NCBI GenBank assembly: GCA_947499955.1
Contig: CANMQI010000023.1
Location: forward strand, 19,820-83,819
Origin: an uncultured Granulosicoccus sp.
GTDB lineage: Bacteria; Pseudomonadota; Gammaproteobacteria; Granulosicoccales; Granulosicoccaceae
DNA: 64,000 nucleotides
Direction of reading: 5' to 3'
Positions 43,643-52,880 of the stretch are shown piece by piece; the first letter of the stretch is position 1, and each line of letters starts with the position of its first letter. A program made the position numbers and the translations under genes. Below the pieces are notes generated by a model. The model did not search any database. It was not told the DNA's origin and was given only the letters and a program-made list of their open reading frames with translations.

Positions 43643-44257
43643 ATGACATTCACCGTCTGGCTATCACTGTTCACCGTCTGCCTGCTGGGGGCCATGTCCC
43701 CCGGTCCCAGTCTGGCCATCGTTGCCAGACACGCCCTGGCGGGCGGGCGCAGCAACGGATTGGCGACCGCCTGGGCGCATGCCTTCGGCATCGGCATCTA
43801 TGCCTTCATCACCTTGATCGGGCTGGCGGTGCTGTTGCAGCAAAGCCCCCTGCTGTTCAGGTACATCAGTCTGGCAGGAGCCGCCTACCTGGCCTACCTG
43901 GGCTTCAACGCACTGCGCTCGAAGGGTGGTATTGCCGCCAAGCTGGAAGCCGGCGAGCACACGGCCGTGTCGCAATCGGCTCGCGAAGGCTTTCTGATCT
44001 CCATACTCAGCCCCAAGATCGCTCTGTTCTTCATCGCCCTGTTCAGCCAGTTCGTGGCGCTGGGCAATGATCTCGGCAATCAGGTGGTGATTGTGGCGAC
44101 ACCCTTTCTGGTGGATGGTCTGTGGTACACCTTCATCACCCTGGTACTGTCCCACTCGCTGGTGGTTGATCGCATCCGCTCGAAGGCCGTACTGATCGAT
44201 CGATTGTCCGGCATCGTGCTGATTCTGCTGGCCATTCGGGTGGCCATGATGGGCTGA
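43643..44257 (+). CDS. LysE/RhtB-family amino-acid exporter
   Basis: 204 residues with six hydrophobic segments. The N-terminal signature FTVCLLGAMSPGPSLAIVARHALAGG contains the conserved SPGP and the following HALAGGRSNGLATAWAHAFG is typical of RhtB-type exporters. ISILSPKIALFFIALFSQFVAL is the second conserved block. It exports homoserine, threonine or another amino acid. A longer frame overlapping it in +1 is a shadow. Confidence 0.88.
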   Translation: MTFTVWLSLFTVCLLGAMSPGPSLAIVARHALAGGRSNGLATAWAHAFGIGIYAFITLIGLAVLLQQSPLLFRYISLAGAAYLAYLGFNALRSKGGIAAKLEAGEHTAVSQSAREGFLISILSPKIALFFIALFSQFVALGNDLGNQVVIVATPFLVDGLWYTFITLVLSHSLVVDRIRSKAVLIDRLSGIVLILLAIRVAMMG

Positions 44258-44276
44258 GCGGCCTGATGATCCGCTG

Positions 44277-44334
44277 ACTCGGTAACTCGGTAACTCGGTA
44301 ACTCGGTAACTCGGTAACTCGGTAACTCGGTAAC
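44277..44334. repeat. 8-bp tandem repeat (ACTCGGTA x7)
   Basis: Seven perfect copies of ACTCGGTA at 44277-44332, then AC. It begins 20 bases after the lysE stop and lies between convergent lysE and the GNAT gene. Perfect copies suggest recent expansion and a variable copy number. Confidence 0.9.
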
Positions 44335-44381
44335 CAGACAGTAGTGCACTTGGGTTACCGGCGACCGCGGATGAAAACCTA

Positions 44382-44927
44382 TCAATAGGCCGGATCACGA
44401 AACGCTGCAACACACTGTGTGCGACCGGGTATTGCCGGTAGCAGCTCTGATAGCAGAGACCTTGCCTGCCATCCTTGTGGGTGACTCAGAGCATAGGGCG
44501 CTTCAATCTGATCCAGCGAGACTGCCTGAAAACCACAACGGCTGTAGAACGCCGGGTCACCATAAGTGACCACCAGCGCCACACCCCGATGCGCCAACTG
44601 CTCGAGCCCGAAACCTATCAGCCCCTGGCCGATGCCCTGCCGCTGATAGCGCGTTGCCACCGCCATTGGCGAGAGCATGAAGGTCACGGTGTCATCTGGC
44701 ACCATAAAGCGACTGAAGAAGACCGCCGCCAGAATCTCGCTACCATCAACGGCGCAGAATCCATACAGCTCATCGTCGGCGGTGGTACTCAACAAGGTGC
44801 TGACCAGTGCCGCGATGGTCCGCCCCTCATCCGCTCCTTCGGCATCCCCGAAACTGCCTTCGAACAGGGCAATTACACCATCGCGCTGCGAAGGCCGATA
44901 GGCGGCAAACTGCAAGTCAGAACTCAA
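44382..44927 (-). CDS. GNAT-family N-acetyltransferase (YhbS-like)
   Basis: 181 residues. The acetyl-CoA loop is MAVATRYQRQGIGQGLIGFGL (Q/RxxGxG/A motif near 95-110), followed by VVTYGDPAFYSRCGFQAVS, which is the YhbS-type hallmark. Substrate unknown. Its start overlaps the cysJ stop by 4 bases, so it is co-translated with sulfite reductase; the functional link is not obvious. Confidence 0.88.
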   Translation of the reverse strand: MSSDLQFAAYRPSQRDGVIALFEGSFGDAEGADEGRTIAALVSTLLSTTADDELYGFCAVDGSEILAAVFFSRFMVPDDTVTFMLSPMAVATRYQRQGIGQGLIGFGLEQLAHRGVALVVTYGDPAFYSRCGFQAVSLDQIEAPYALSHPQGWQARSLLSELLPAIPGRTQCVAAFRDPAY

Positions 44928-46738
44928 TACACATCCTTCTGATAGCGCTTGTCATCCCGCAGTGCTTCCAGATAGGCCTCGGCGTCTTCTGCCGACTGGC
45001 CACCGTGAGTCTGCACCACGGACAACAGGGCCTGATGAACATCCTTGGCCATGTGGTTGCCATCGCCGCAGATATACAGATGAGCCCCCTTCTGCAGCCA
45101 CTCGTACAACTCGGCACCGTTCTCGGCGATACGGTCCTGCACATAGACCTTCTCGGCCTGATCACGGCTGAAGGCAACACTCAACTTGCTCAACACGCCG
45201 GACTTCAGATAGGACTGCAGCTCCACCTGGTACAGGAAATCCTGCGTGAAATGCGGATTACCGAAGAACAACCAGCTGTTGCCCTCGACACCATCGGCCT
45301 CGCGATCCTGCAGAAAAGAGCGGAATGGTGCGATACCGGTGCCCGGTCCGATCATGATCACCGGCGCCTCGGGATTTTCCGGCAGTCGGAAGCTGTCGTT
45401 GTGCTCAACGTACACACGTACCTTGTCACCGTCCTCGACGCGGCGTCCGAGAAAACCGGAGCAACCACCCAGGTGCGCGTTGTCGTGCGTGTCGAACTCA
45501 ACCACCCCCACTGTCAGGTGCACCTCCTCTTCAACTTCTTTCTGGCTGGAAGCAATGGAGTACAGACGCGGCTGTTGCTTGCGCAGGCAATCAATCAACG
45601 CCTGAGCGGACAATTCAGCCGGATTCTGTCGAATCACATCATAGATCTGCCGGTCATCCAGATATCCACGCAAAACAGCCTTGTCTTCGGCTATTTCCGC
45701 AAGCGCTGCATTACCCGTGACTGCTGCATACTTCTCGACAAAGGCCGGGTAGGATTGAGTCAGTTCAAAGTCTTCTATCAGTGCTTCGCGAATACCCTTG
45801 CTCTCATCACCGATGCGGATGACTTCATCAGCGCCGATCTTCAGCAGGGCCAGCACTTCGTCCACAGCCAGACTGTCATTGAGAAAATAGACGCCAAGGG
45901 AATCACCTGCCTGATACGTCAAGCCCGACCCTTCGAGGGAGATTTCGACGTGGCGGACATCCTTGAGCGAGTCGCGACCGGTAATCTTCTGTACTTCCCC
46001 GACTTCGGCAGTAAACGGGTTTCTCTTGTTGAAAATGGAAGTGACAACATGCGAAGCGTCACCAAGCACTGCCGCACCGTTCACCGCCGGACTGGCCGCA
46101 CCATTGAGGGCCTTCAGCTCGGGCTCGAAGAGATCGACAGCGCCATCAACCCACGCTGAGGCTGCGTCATCGTAATCCACATCCAGCAGCGCACGCTCTG
46201 TGATCACCGACGCACCCAGTGCGCTCAGACGCTCTTCGAAATCGGATGCTGTCTTGCAGAAGAATTCGTAGCTGCTGTCACCCAGACCGATGACGGCGAC
46301 CTGCACGCCATCGAGTTTCGGTGCCTTCTTCGAGCCCAGAAAGTTGTACAACTTCTCGGCCTGCTCCGGAGGCTCGCCTTCGCCATACGTGGATACGACA
46401 ATGGTCAGAAACTTTTCATTCTTCAACTGAGTCGGCTTGTAATCTGCCATGCTGACAAGCTTGACATCCAGCCCGCGAGCCGTTGCCTTGGCGGCCATGT
46501 CCGCGGCAATGCCTTTGGCATTGCCGGTCTGGGAGCCGTAGAGAATGGTCAGCGGCGAGGCATCGACAAGCACGGTCTCCTGTACTGTCATCGGACTGGC
46601 TGCATTGGCGGCAGCAGCCATATAGCCACTGATCCAGGCTTGTTGTACAGGCGTCATGCTACCCATGAGATCCTTGACCTGATTGATCTGCTTGGGTGTC
46701 AGAGGGCTAACCCCTTGAGGGATGTCGGACAGGATCAT
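44924..46738 (-). CDS. cysJ: Sulfite reductase [NADPH] flavoprotein subunit
   Basis: 604 residues, normal CysJ length. Flavodoxin domain at about 65-205 (TILYGSQTGNAKGIAADMA; VVSTYGEGEPPEQAEKLYNF; VIGLGDSSYEFFCKTASDFE). FAD domain next (RLYSIASSQKEVEEEVHLTV), then NADPH domain (MIGPGTGIAPFRSFLQDRE; FGNPHFTQDFLYQVEL; YICGDGNHMAKDVHQALL) ending DKRYQKDVY. It transfers electrons from NADPH to CysI for assimilatory reduction of sulfite to sulfide. Downstream of cysI by 63 bases, which reverses the common cysJI order. Confidence 0.96.
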   Translation of the reverse strand: MILSDIPQGVSPLTPKQINQVKDLMGSMTPVQQAWISGYMAAAANAASPMTVQETVLVDASPLTILYGSQTGNAKGIAADMAAKATARGLDVKLVSMADYKPTQLKNEKFLTIVVSTYGEGEPPEQAEKLYNFLGSKKAPKLDGVQVAVIGLGDSSYEFFCKTASDFEERLSALGASVITERALLDVDYDDAASAWVDGAVDLFEPELKALNGAASPAVNGAAVLGDASHVVTSIFNKRNPFTAEVGEVQKITGRDSLKDVRHVEISLEGSGLTYQAGDSLGVYFLNDSLAVDEVLALLKIGADEVIRIGDESKGIREALIEDFELTQSYPAFVEKYAAVTGNAALAEIAEDKAVLRGYLDDRQIYDVIRQNPAELSAQALIDCLRKQQPRLYSIASSQKEVEEEVHLTVGVVEFDTHDNAHLGGCSGFLGRRVEDGDKVRVYVEHNDSFRLPENPEAPVIMIGPGTGIAPFRSFLQDREADGVEGNSWLFFGNPHFTQDFLYQVELQSYLKSGVLSKLSVAFSRDQAEKVYVQDRIAENGAELYEWLQKGAHLYICGDGNHMAKDVHQALLSVVQTHGGQSAEDAEAYLEALRDDKRYQKDVY

Positions 46739-46801
46739 CGGATTTACCAGTCGGGTTCTGTTCGTAGAATGGTTGAAGAGGGTTTCTGCGGAGTCGATGT
46801 A

Positions 46802-48517
46802 TCAGGCGTGAAAGTCGGTAACCGACACCTTGACTTCCTTGACCACGCCCTGACGGATGACAAAGTCACCAAAACCTTCGTCATCGTTGCGCTCGGTTGC
46901 CCAACGACCAATCAGTGCATCGAGCTCATCCAGGATGACTTCCTCGCCGATATTCTCGCGGTAGAGCTTGGGGATACGAGTACCGACCCGGTTGCCACCC
47001 AGATAGAGGTTGTACTTGCCGGGTCCCTTGCCGACCAGTCCGGCTTCAGCCAGCATGGCGCGACCACAACCGTTCGGGCAGCCGACAACACGCAGGATCA
47101 GATGGTCCTGAGCAATTCCGTGCTTGTCGAGCAGCCCTTCCACCTTCTCGATCAGGCTCGGCAGATAGCGCTCGGCTTCAGCCATCGCCAGTGGGCAGGT
47201 TGGCAGGGAGACACAGGCCATCGAGTTGAGTTTCTGCGGCGAGGTGCCATCGTCGATCAGGCCATGCTCACGCGCGATGCGCTCGATCTCATCCTTCTTC
47301 TCCGTCGGTACGCCTGCGATAACCAGATTCTGGTTGGCCGTGATGCGAAAGTCACCTTCATGAATCTCGGCAATCTTGCACAAACCGGTTTTCAGAGGGC
47401 GCCCCGGGTAGTCGAGAATGCGGCCGTTCAGAATGTAGAGCGTCAGATGCTGCTTGCCATCGATTCCCTCGACCCAGCCGAAACGATCGCCGCGGGAGGT
47501 AAACTCGTACGGGCGACTGTCCTGGAAAGTGATGCCGGCACGACGCTCGACCTCGGCCTTGAACACATCGCTGCCAACACGATCCAGCGTGTATTTGGTC
47601 TTGGCATTCTTGCGGTTCGATCGATTACCCCAATCACGCTGCACGCCCACGACATGCTCGGCCACAGCCAGCGTATGCTCCAGCGCAATGAAACCGAAAT
47701 CATCGGCCTTTCGCGGGTAGGTCGCCGTATCGCCGTGAGACATGGCCAGACCACCACCCACCAGCACGTTGAAGCCAACAAGCTTGCCGTCTTCTGCAAT
47801 GGCGATGAAGTTCAGATCGTTGGCGTGTACATCCACCTCGTTGTTCGGCGGAACGGTGACCGTGGTCTTGAACTTGCGCGGCAGGTAGGTCGACCCGAGA
47901 ATCGGCTCCTCGGTGGTCTTCTCCTTCTTGCCATCGAGCCAGATCTCCATATAGGCCTTCGTCTTGGGCAACAGATGCTCGCTGATCTTCTTCGCCCATT
48001 CGTAGGCTTCCTGATGCAGCTCGGACTCCACCGGGTTGGTGCTGCACAGCACGTTGCGATTGACATCACCCGCGGTGGCAATCGAGTCGATACCCGTTGA
48101 GTTCAGCACCTGGTGCATGTTCTTGATGCTCGGCTTCAGAACACCGTGAAACTGGAACGTCTGCCGGGTGGTCAGGCGGATGGACCCGTAGATTGTATTG
48201 TCGGCTGCGAAGCGGTCTATGACCAGCCACTGCTCCGGCTTGATGATGCCACCAGGCAATCTTGCCCGCAGCATGACATTGTGTAGCGGCTCGAGCTTCT
48301 GACTGGCACGCTCGGCACGGATATCACGATCATCCTGCTGGTACATGCCGTGAAAACGGATCAGCTGGAAGTTGTCTGCCGTGAACCCACCGGTAATGGG
48401 ATCCTTCAGATCCTCGGCAATGGTGCCGCGCAGGAAGTCACTCTCACGCTTCAGACGCTCATTGTCCGATAGTGGAAGGGCTTCCGGCACTGCTTCTGTT
48501 TCTACTTTGTCCAGCAT
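46802..48517 (-). CDS. cysI: Sulfite reductase hemoprotein (beta) subunit
   Basis: 571 residues, full length. Siroheme/4Fe-4S ligands are in CVSLPTCPLAMAEAERYLP and VVGCPNGCGRAMLAE (Cys-x5-Cys and Cys-x3-Cys). Other family features: GDVNRNVLCSTNP, YLPRKFKTTVTVPPNNEVDV, VLVGGGLAMSHGDTATYPR. It catalyses six-electron reduction of sulfite to sulfide in cysteine synthesis. Upstream is a peroxiredoxin (74-bp gap), downstream cysJ. Confidence 0.96.
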   Translation of the reverse strand: MLDKVETEAVPEALPLSDNERLKRESDFLRGTIAEDLKDPITGGFTADNFQLIRFHGMYQQDDRDIRAERASQKLEPLHNVMLRARLPGGIIKPEQWLVIDRFAADNTIYGSIRLTTRQTFQFHGVLKPSIKNMHQVLNSTGIDSIATAGDVNRNVLCSTNPVESELHQEAYEWAKKISEHLLPKTKAYMEIWLDGKKEKTTEEPILGSTYLPRKFKTTVTVPPNNEVDVHANDLNFIAIAEDGKLVGFNVLVGGGLAMSHGDTATYPRKADDFGFIALEHTLAVAEHVVGVQRDWGNRSNRKNAKTKYTLDRVGSDVFKAEVERRAGITFQDSRPYEFTSRGDRFGWVEGIDGKQHLTLYILNGRILDYPGRPLKTGLCKIAEIHEGDFRITANQNLVIAGVPTEKKDEIERIAREHGLIDDGTSPQKLNSMACVSLPTCPLAMAEAERYLPSLIEKVEGLLDKHGIAQDHLILRVVGCPNGCGRAMLAEAGLVGKGPGKYNLYLGGNRVGTRIPKLYRENIGEEVILDELDALIGRWATERNDDEGFGDFVIRQGVVKEVKVSVTDFHA

Positions 48518-48553
48518 GGCTCGTGCTACGTCTTGTCAGGTTTAGTCAGGCAG

Positions 48554-48579
48554 GGGCGGCAGCCTTGCAGCTACCGCCC
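48554..48579 (-). terminator. Hairpin between the peroxiredoxin and cysI genes
   Basis: GGGCGGCAGC (48554-48563) pairs with GCTACCGCCC (48570-48579), a 10-bp stem with one G-T type wobble and a 6-base loop. No T-run follows, so it may attenuate rather than end transcription from the peroxiredoxin gene into cysIJ. Confidence 0.45.
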
Positions 48580-48591
48580 TGCGTGTGTCGA

Positions 48592-49242
48592 TCAGCTAGG
48601 TGCTTTGGTCTTGCGCAGGTAAGGGAAAATGGTTTCGAACTCACCGAATTTCGCTGTGGCGTCTTCATTACTGACGGACGGCGGAATAATGACGTCCTGA
48701 CCCAATTCCCAGTTGGCTGGTGTCGCAACACCCTTGGTCGACATCTGCAGGCCGTCCAGCGCACGCAGAATCTCGGCGAAGTTGCGACCGACCGTCATCG
48801 GATAGGTCATGGACAGCTTCAGCTGCTTGTCAGGACCAATGATGAATACCGAGCGAACAGTGGCACTGTCAGCCGGTGTTCGACCATCTGGCAGATAGGC
48901 TTCTGCAGGCAGCATGTCGAACTGCTTGGAGACGTCCAGGCCTTCATCGGCGATGATGGGGAAGCCTGCTTTGGCGCCGCCATAGGATTCGATGTCGTTT
49001 TTCCACTTCTTGTGGTCTTCAACACCATCAACGGAAACACCGATAACCTTGGTATTGCGCTTCGCCCACTCTTCGGCCAGCTGCGCCACGGCACTGAATT
49101 CGGTGGTGCAGACCGGTGTGAAGTCCTTGGGATGGCTGAAAAGGATCGCCCAGCTATCGCCGATCCAGTCGTGAAAAGTGATGGTTCCCTGATCAGTCTC
49201 GGCTGTGAAATTCGGGACTGTGTCGTTGATACGAAGAGACAT
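48592..49242 (-). CDS. 1-Cys peroxiredoxin (Prx6 family), cys-linked copy
   Basis: 216 residues from ATG 49242; a long upstream extension of the frame is non-coding. Peroxidatic Cys45 in HPKDFTPVCTTEF. C-terminal Prx6 domain: LKLSMTYPMTVGRNFAEILR, LDGLQMSTKGVATPANW, DVIIPPSVSNEDATAKF. Clear paralog of 29112-29780. It heads the operon with cysI, cysJ and the GNAT gene, consistent with oxidative-stress protection of sulfur assimilation. Confidence 0.93.
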   Translation of the reverse strand: MSLRINDTVPNFTAETDQGTITFHDWIGDSWAILFSHPKDFTPVCTTEFSAVAQLAEEWAKRNTKVIGVSVDGVEDHKKWKNDIESYGGAKAGFPIIADEGLDVSKQFDMLPAEAYLPDGRTPADSATVRSVFIIGPDKQLKLSMTYPMTVGRNFAEILRALDGLQMSTKGVATPANWELGQDVIIPPSVSNEDATAKFGEFETIFPYLRKTKAPS

Positions 49243-49811
49243 GCGTAGTTCCTGATGTTGATCTGTTATTGGGAAACGTGTACTTCCCGGACGAGCAGAT
49301 ATGACGGCGGTCCAGGCAACTGTTCCTGAGAGCAGATTGCGCTGAACGCCCCGTGGCGCTCGCCCGTGATGTCTACACACCCGAAGGATACATTGCTGGA
49401 TAGTCGCCTGACCCCGGTTGTCAGAGCTGAAAATCGACGCTCTGTCCCATGCCGCGGGCCTCACCTCTACCTTATCGCCCAAGCTGAGGGCATCCTACAG
49501 GGGCTGCAAGGCGGACATTTAGAACTATTTGTTATCAGGTTATTCCGTTATTGACACAGGACCTGATCGCCAGTCACAGGGCGCCTGACACAACGGTTCT
49601 TCCAGGGCTGGCGCCCGTCTTCGATAGCCTGAGGTGTGCCGTTTTTCCTGAAGCATGACTTCACGATGAGCCTGAACAAGTCGGCAAGGCAGCTGGAGTC
49701 CGGATCAGGGGGAGGATTGGCGCGGCAAAACACTAGTCCGGGACTGTTCCAGCCGGTATTTGCCGTTCTTAAGTATAATCAGCTCTCCTTGTATCTCCCC
49801 GAGACGTGTAC
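49243..49811. promoter_or_regulatory. Divergent region between peroxiredoxin and acnB
   Basis: A 569-bp divergent gap without a supported gene. TATAAT at 49774-49779 is a good -10 hexamer 32 bases before the acnB ATG, but I see no good -35 at the right distance. Nothing else is recognised. Confidence 0.45.
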
Positions 49812-52610
49812 ATGAGCCTTTATCTCGAATATATCAACGAAATTGAAGATCGAAAAGGTCAAGGGCTGCATCCCAAGCCTATCGATAGTGGCGAATTACT
49901 GGCAGAGATAATTGCTCAGATCAAGGATCCCGCCCATGAACACCGGTCGGACTCTCTGAATTTCTTCATTTACAACACCCTGCCAGGCACCACCAGCGCT
50001 GCCACCGAAAAAGCAGCCTTCATCAAGGAAATCATTCTGGGTGAATCGGTTGTCCCTGAAATCTCTACCGAATTCGCCTTTGAACTGCTGTCGCACATGA
50101 AAGGCGGCCCTTCGGTCAAGGTTCTGCTGGATCTGGCACTGGGTGATGATGCGTCCATCGCCAAACAGGCCATGGAAGTCCTGAAGACCCAGTTCTTCCT
50201 GTATGAAGCCGATACCGATCGACTGTCCGCTGCCTACAAGCAAGGTAACGAGATCGCCAGGGAGCTTCTCGAAAGCTACGCTGCGGCAGAGTTCTTCACC
50301 AAACTGCCTGAAGTGGACGAAGAAATCGATGTGGTCACCTATATCGCCGCTGAAGGCGATATCTCCACCGACCTGCTCTCCCCGGGCAACCAGGCACACT
50401 CTCGAGCGGATCGCGAACTGCACGGCAAGTGCATGATCTCCGAAGAGGCACAAGCCGAGATTCAGGCTCTGCAGAAGCAACACCCTGGCAAACGGGTCAT
50501 GCTGATTGCCGAGAAAGGCACGATGGGCGTGGGCTCATCCAGAATGTCAGGGGTCAACAACGTTGCACTCTGGACCGGCAAGCCTGCCAGCCCCTATGTA
50601 CCCTTTGTCAATTTCGCACCCATCGTTGCGGGCACCAATGGCATTTCACCCATCTTCCTGACAACTGTCGGCGTCACCGGCGGTATTGGACTGGATCTCA
50701 AGAACTGGGTCAAGAAGCTTGATGCCGATGGCAAGCCGGTCCTTGATGACAATGGCGACCCTGTCCTCGAGCAGGTGTACTCGGTCGATACGGGTACGGT
50801 ACTCACCATCAACACGAAGACGCAGAAACTCTACGGCGACGGCAAGGAACTTGTCGACATCTCCTCGGCACTGACACCGCAGAAGATGGAGTTCATCAAG
50901 GCAGGTGGGTCCTACGCCATCGTCTTTGGCAAGAAGCTGCAGAGCTTCGCCGCAGAGACGCTCGGCAAGGAACCTGTGTCCGTGTTTGCACCATCGAAGG
51001 AGATCACGGTTGATGACCAGGGCCTGACAGCGGTTGAAAAAATCTTCAACAAGAACGCACTTGGCGTCAAGGACGATGTCGTGCTGCACGCCGGCTCCGA
51101 TGCACGCGTCAAGGTGAATATCGTCGGCTCGCAGGATACCACCGGCCTGATGACGGCTCAGGAACTCGAATCGATGGCTGCCACCATCATTTCTCCAACG
51201 GTTGATGGGGCCTATCAGTCCGGCTGCCATACCGCATCGGTCTGGGACAAGAAGGCGCAGGCGAACATTCCCAAACTCATGAGCTTCATGAACAAGTTTG
51301 GCCTGATCACCGCCCGCGACCCCAAGAACGTCTATCACCCCATGACTGACGTCATTCACAAGGTGCTGAACGACATCACTGTGGATGAGTGGGCCATCAT
51401 CATCGGTGGCGACTCTCATACCCGTATGTCCAAGGGTGTGGCTTTCGGTGCCGACTCCGGAACCGTGGCTCTGGCTCTGGCCACCGGCGAAGCAACCATG
51501 CCCATCCCCGAGTCCGTCAAGGTCACTTTCAAGGGTGAACTGAAGGACTACATGGATTTTCGCGATGTGGTGCATGCCACACAGTCCCAGATGTTGAAGA
51601 AGTTCGGCGACAACGTCTTCCAGGGCCGAGTCATCGAAGTGCACATCGGCACCTTGCTGGCAGACCAGGCTTTCACGTTCACTGACTGGACTGCGGAGAT
51701 GAAGGCGAAAGCCTCAATCTGTATTTCGCAGGATGACACCCTGATCGAATCCCTGGAAATTGCCAAGAGCCGGATTCAGATCATGATCAAGAAAGGCATG
51801 GACAATGAAGGCCAGGTGCTTCAGGGCCTGGTAGATCGTGCTGACAAGAGAATCGCGGATATCCGCTCCGGAGAACAAGCTGCACTGAAGCCGGATGACA
51901 ACGCCAGCTACTTTGCCGAGATGGTTGTCGATCTGGACCAGATCGTGGAACCCATGATTGCCGATCCTGATGTCAACAATGACGATGTCTCCAAGCGTTA
52001 TACCCATGATGTCATCCGGGCACTCTCCTACTATGAGGGAGACAAGGCCGTTGACCTTGGGTTTGTCGGCTCCTGCATGGTTCACAAGGGTGACCTGAAG
52101 ATCATCTCCAAGGTACTGAAGAACTGGGAAGAGCATCATGGCCCGATCGAGTTCAAGGCGCCTCTGATCGTCGCAGCCCCGACATACAACATCATCGATG
52201 AATTGAAAGTCGAAGGTGACTGGGATGTCCTGCAGAAATACTCCGGTTTCGAATTCGACGACAACGCCCCCAAACAGGCTGCTCGGACCGAATACGAGAA
52301 CATGATGTATCTCGAACGACCGGGCTGTAACCTGTGCATGGGTAACCAGGAGAAAGCGGCCAAGGGCGATACGGTACTGGCAACATCCACCCGTCTGTTC
52401 CAGGGTCGTGTCGTGGAAGACTCCGAACGCAAGAAGGGCGAATCCTTGCTGGCCTCCACGCCAGTGGTCGTACTTGCAGCGATTCTGGGCCGTACGCCCA
52501 GCTTCGACGAGTACAAGGTGGCCGTCGATGGCATCAGCCTGACCAAGTTCGCGCCACCGCTGGAAGCCATGAGCACGACGCAAACAGTCACGTTCATGCC
52601 ACGTCACTGA
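49812..52610 (+). CDS. acnB: Aconitate hydratase B
   Basis: 932 residues from ATG 49812; E. coli AcnB has 865, so this is the longer subtype. N-terminal HEAT-like domain (YLEYINEIEDRKGQGLHPKP). Swivel and core domains follow: GKRVMLIAEKGTMGVGSSRM, YQSGCHTASVWDKKAQANIP, IIIGGDSHTRMSKGVAFGADSG. Cluster cysteines: VGSCMVHKGD and PGCNLCMGNQ (Cys-x2-Cys), then ATSTRLFQGR. It interconverts citrate and isocitrate (and 2-methylisocitrate). Single gene with its own terminator. Confidence 0.96.
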   Translation: MSLYLEYINEIEDRKGQGLHPKPIDSGELLAEIIAQIKDPAHEHRSDSLNFFIYNTLPGTTSAATEKAAFIKEIILGESVVPEISTEFAFELLSHMKGGPSVKVLLDLALGDDASIAKQAMEVLKTQFFLYEADTDRLSAAYKQGNEIARELLESYAAAEFFTKLPEVDEEIDVVTYIAAEGDISTDLLSPGNQAHSRADRELHGKCMISEEAQAEIQALQKQHPGKRVMLIAEKGTMGVGSSRMSGVNNVALWTGKPASPYVPFVNFAPIVAGTNGISPIFLTTVGVTGGIGLDLKNWVKKLDADGKPVLDDNGDPVLEQVYSVDTGTVLTINTKTQKLYGDGKELVDISSALTPQKMEFIKAGGSYAIVFGKKLQSFAAETLGKEPVSVFAPSKEITVDDQGLTAVEKIFNKNALGVKDDVVLHAGSDARVKVNIVGSQDTTGLMTAQELESMAATIISPTVDGAYQSGCHTASVWDKKAQANIPKLMSFMNKFGLITARDPKNVYHPMTDVIHKVLNDITVDEWAIIIGGDSHTRMSKGVAFGADSGTVALALATGEATMPIPESVKVTFKGELKDYMDFRDVVHATQSQMLKKFGDNVFQGRVIEVHIGTLLADQAFTFTDWTAEMKAKASICISQDDTLIESLEIAKSRIQIMIKKGMDNEGQVLQGLVDRADKRIADIRSGEQAALKPDDNASYFAEMVVDLDQIVEPMIADPDVNNDDVSKRYTHDVIRALSYYEGDKAVDLGFVGSCMVHKGDLKIISKVLKNWEEHHGPIEFKAPLIVAAPTYNIIDELKVEGDWDVLQKYSGFEFDDNAPKQAARTEYENMMYLERPGCNLCMGNQEKAAKGDTVLATSTRLFQGRVVEDSERKKGESLLASTPVVVLAAILGRTPSFDEYKVAVDGISLTKFAPPLEAMSTTQTVTFMPRH

Positions 52611-52697
52611 AGAAGCTGGCATCAACGCCAATGGGCTTGATGCCAGACTGAAGTGGGCTTGACGCCGTATTCAAGCTCGCTTCGAGCAATCCGGACA

Positions 52698-52745
52698 GGC
52701 TGCGCCTCCCCTTCCTCATGTGGCGGTGGGGGACGCAGCCTTTTT
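52698..52745 (+). terminator. Rho-independent terminator after acnB
   Basis: GGCTGCG (52698-52704) pairs with CGCAGCC (52734-52740), extended by a CTCCCC/GGGGGA inner stem, and TTTTT follows at 52741-52745. It lies about 90 bases after the acnB stop. The strongest intrinsic terminator I find in the window. Confidence 0.85.
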
Positions 52746-52820
52746 CATGGTCTTTGACTGTCGATCGCACATTGTCTGATTTCAACTGTTGTGAGGAAAC
52801 ACAGTCGAATTGGCTGCCAA

Positions 52821-52840
52821 TATAATTGATAATCATTCTC
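52821..52840 (+). promoter_or_regulatory. lplA promoter -10 box abutting a Fur-box-like site
   Basis: TATAAT at 52821-52826 is a perfect -10 hexamer 55 bases before the lplA ATG. It is followed directly by TGATAATCATTCTC (52827-52840), which matches 13 of the last 14 bases of the Fur consensus; the first five bases match poorly. A repressor bound here would cover the -10 element. No convincing -35 is seen. Confidence 0.45.
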
Positions 52841-52880
52841 ATTTGATTACAATGGCACCCTCTGATTGACGGACACATTC

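Noticed and set aside
43312..44070. 252-codon frame overlapping lysE in another frame
   Set aside because: The translation is rich in Arg, Gly and His without motifs, while the lysE frame has the clear SPGP signature. Treated as a shadow.
44807..48100. Very long open frames (450 and 486 codons) on the plus strand opposite cysJ and cysI
   Set aside because: They mirror well-conserved cysJ and cysI on the minus strand, and their translations show no family motifs. Long antisense frames are expected from the codon use of these genes.
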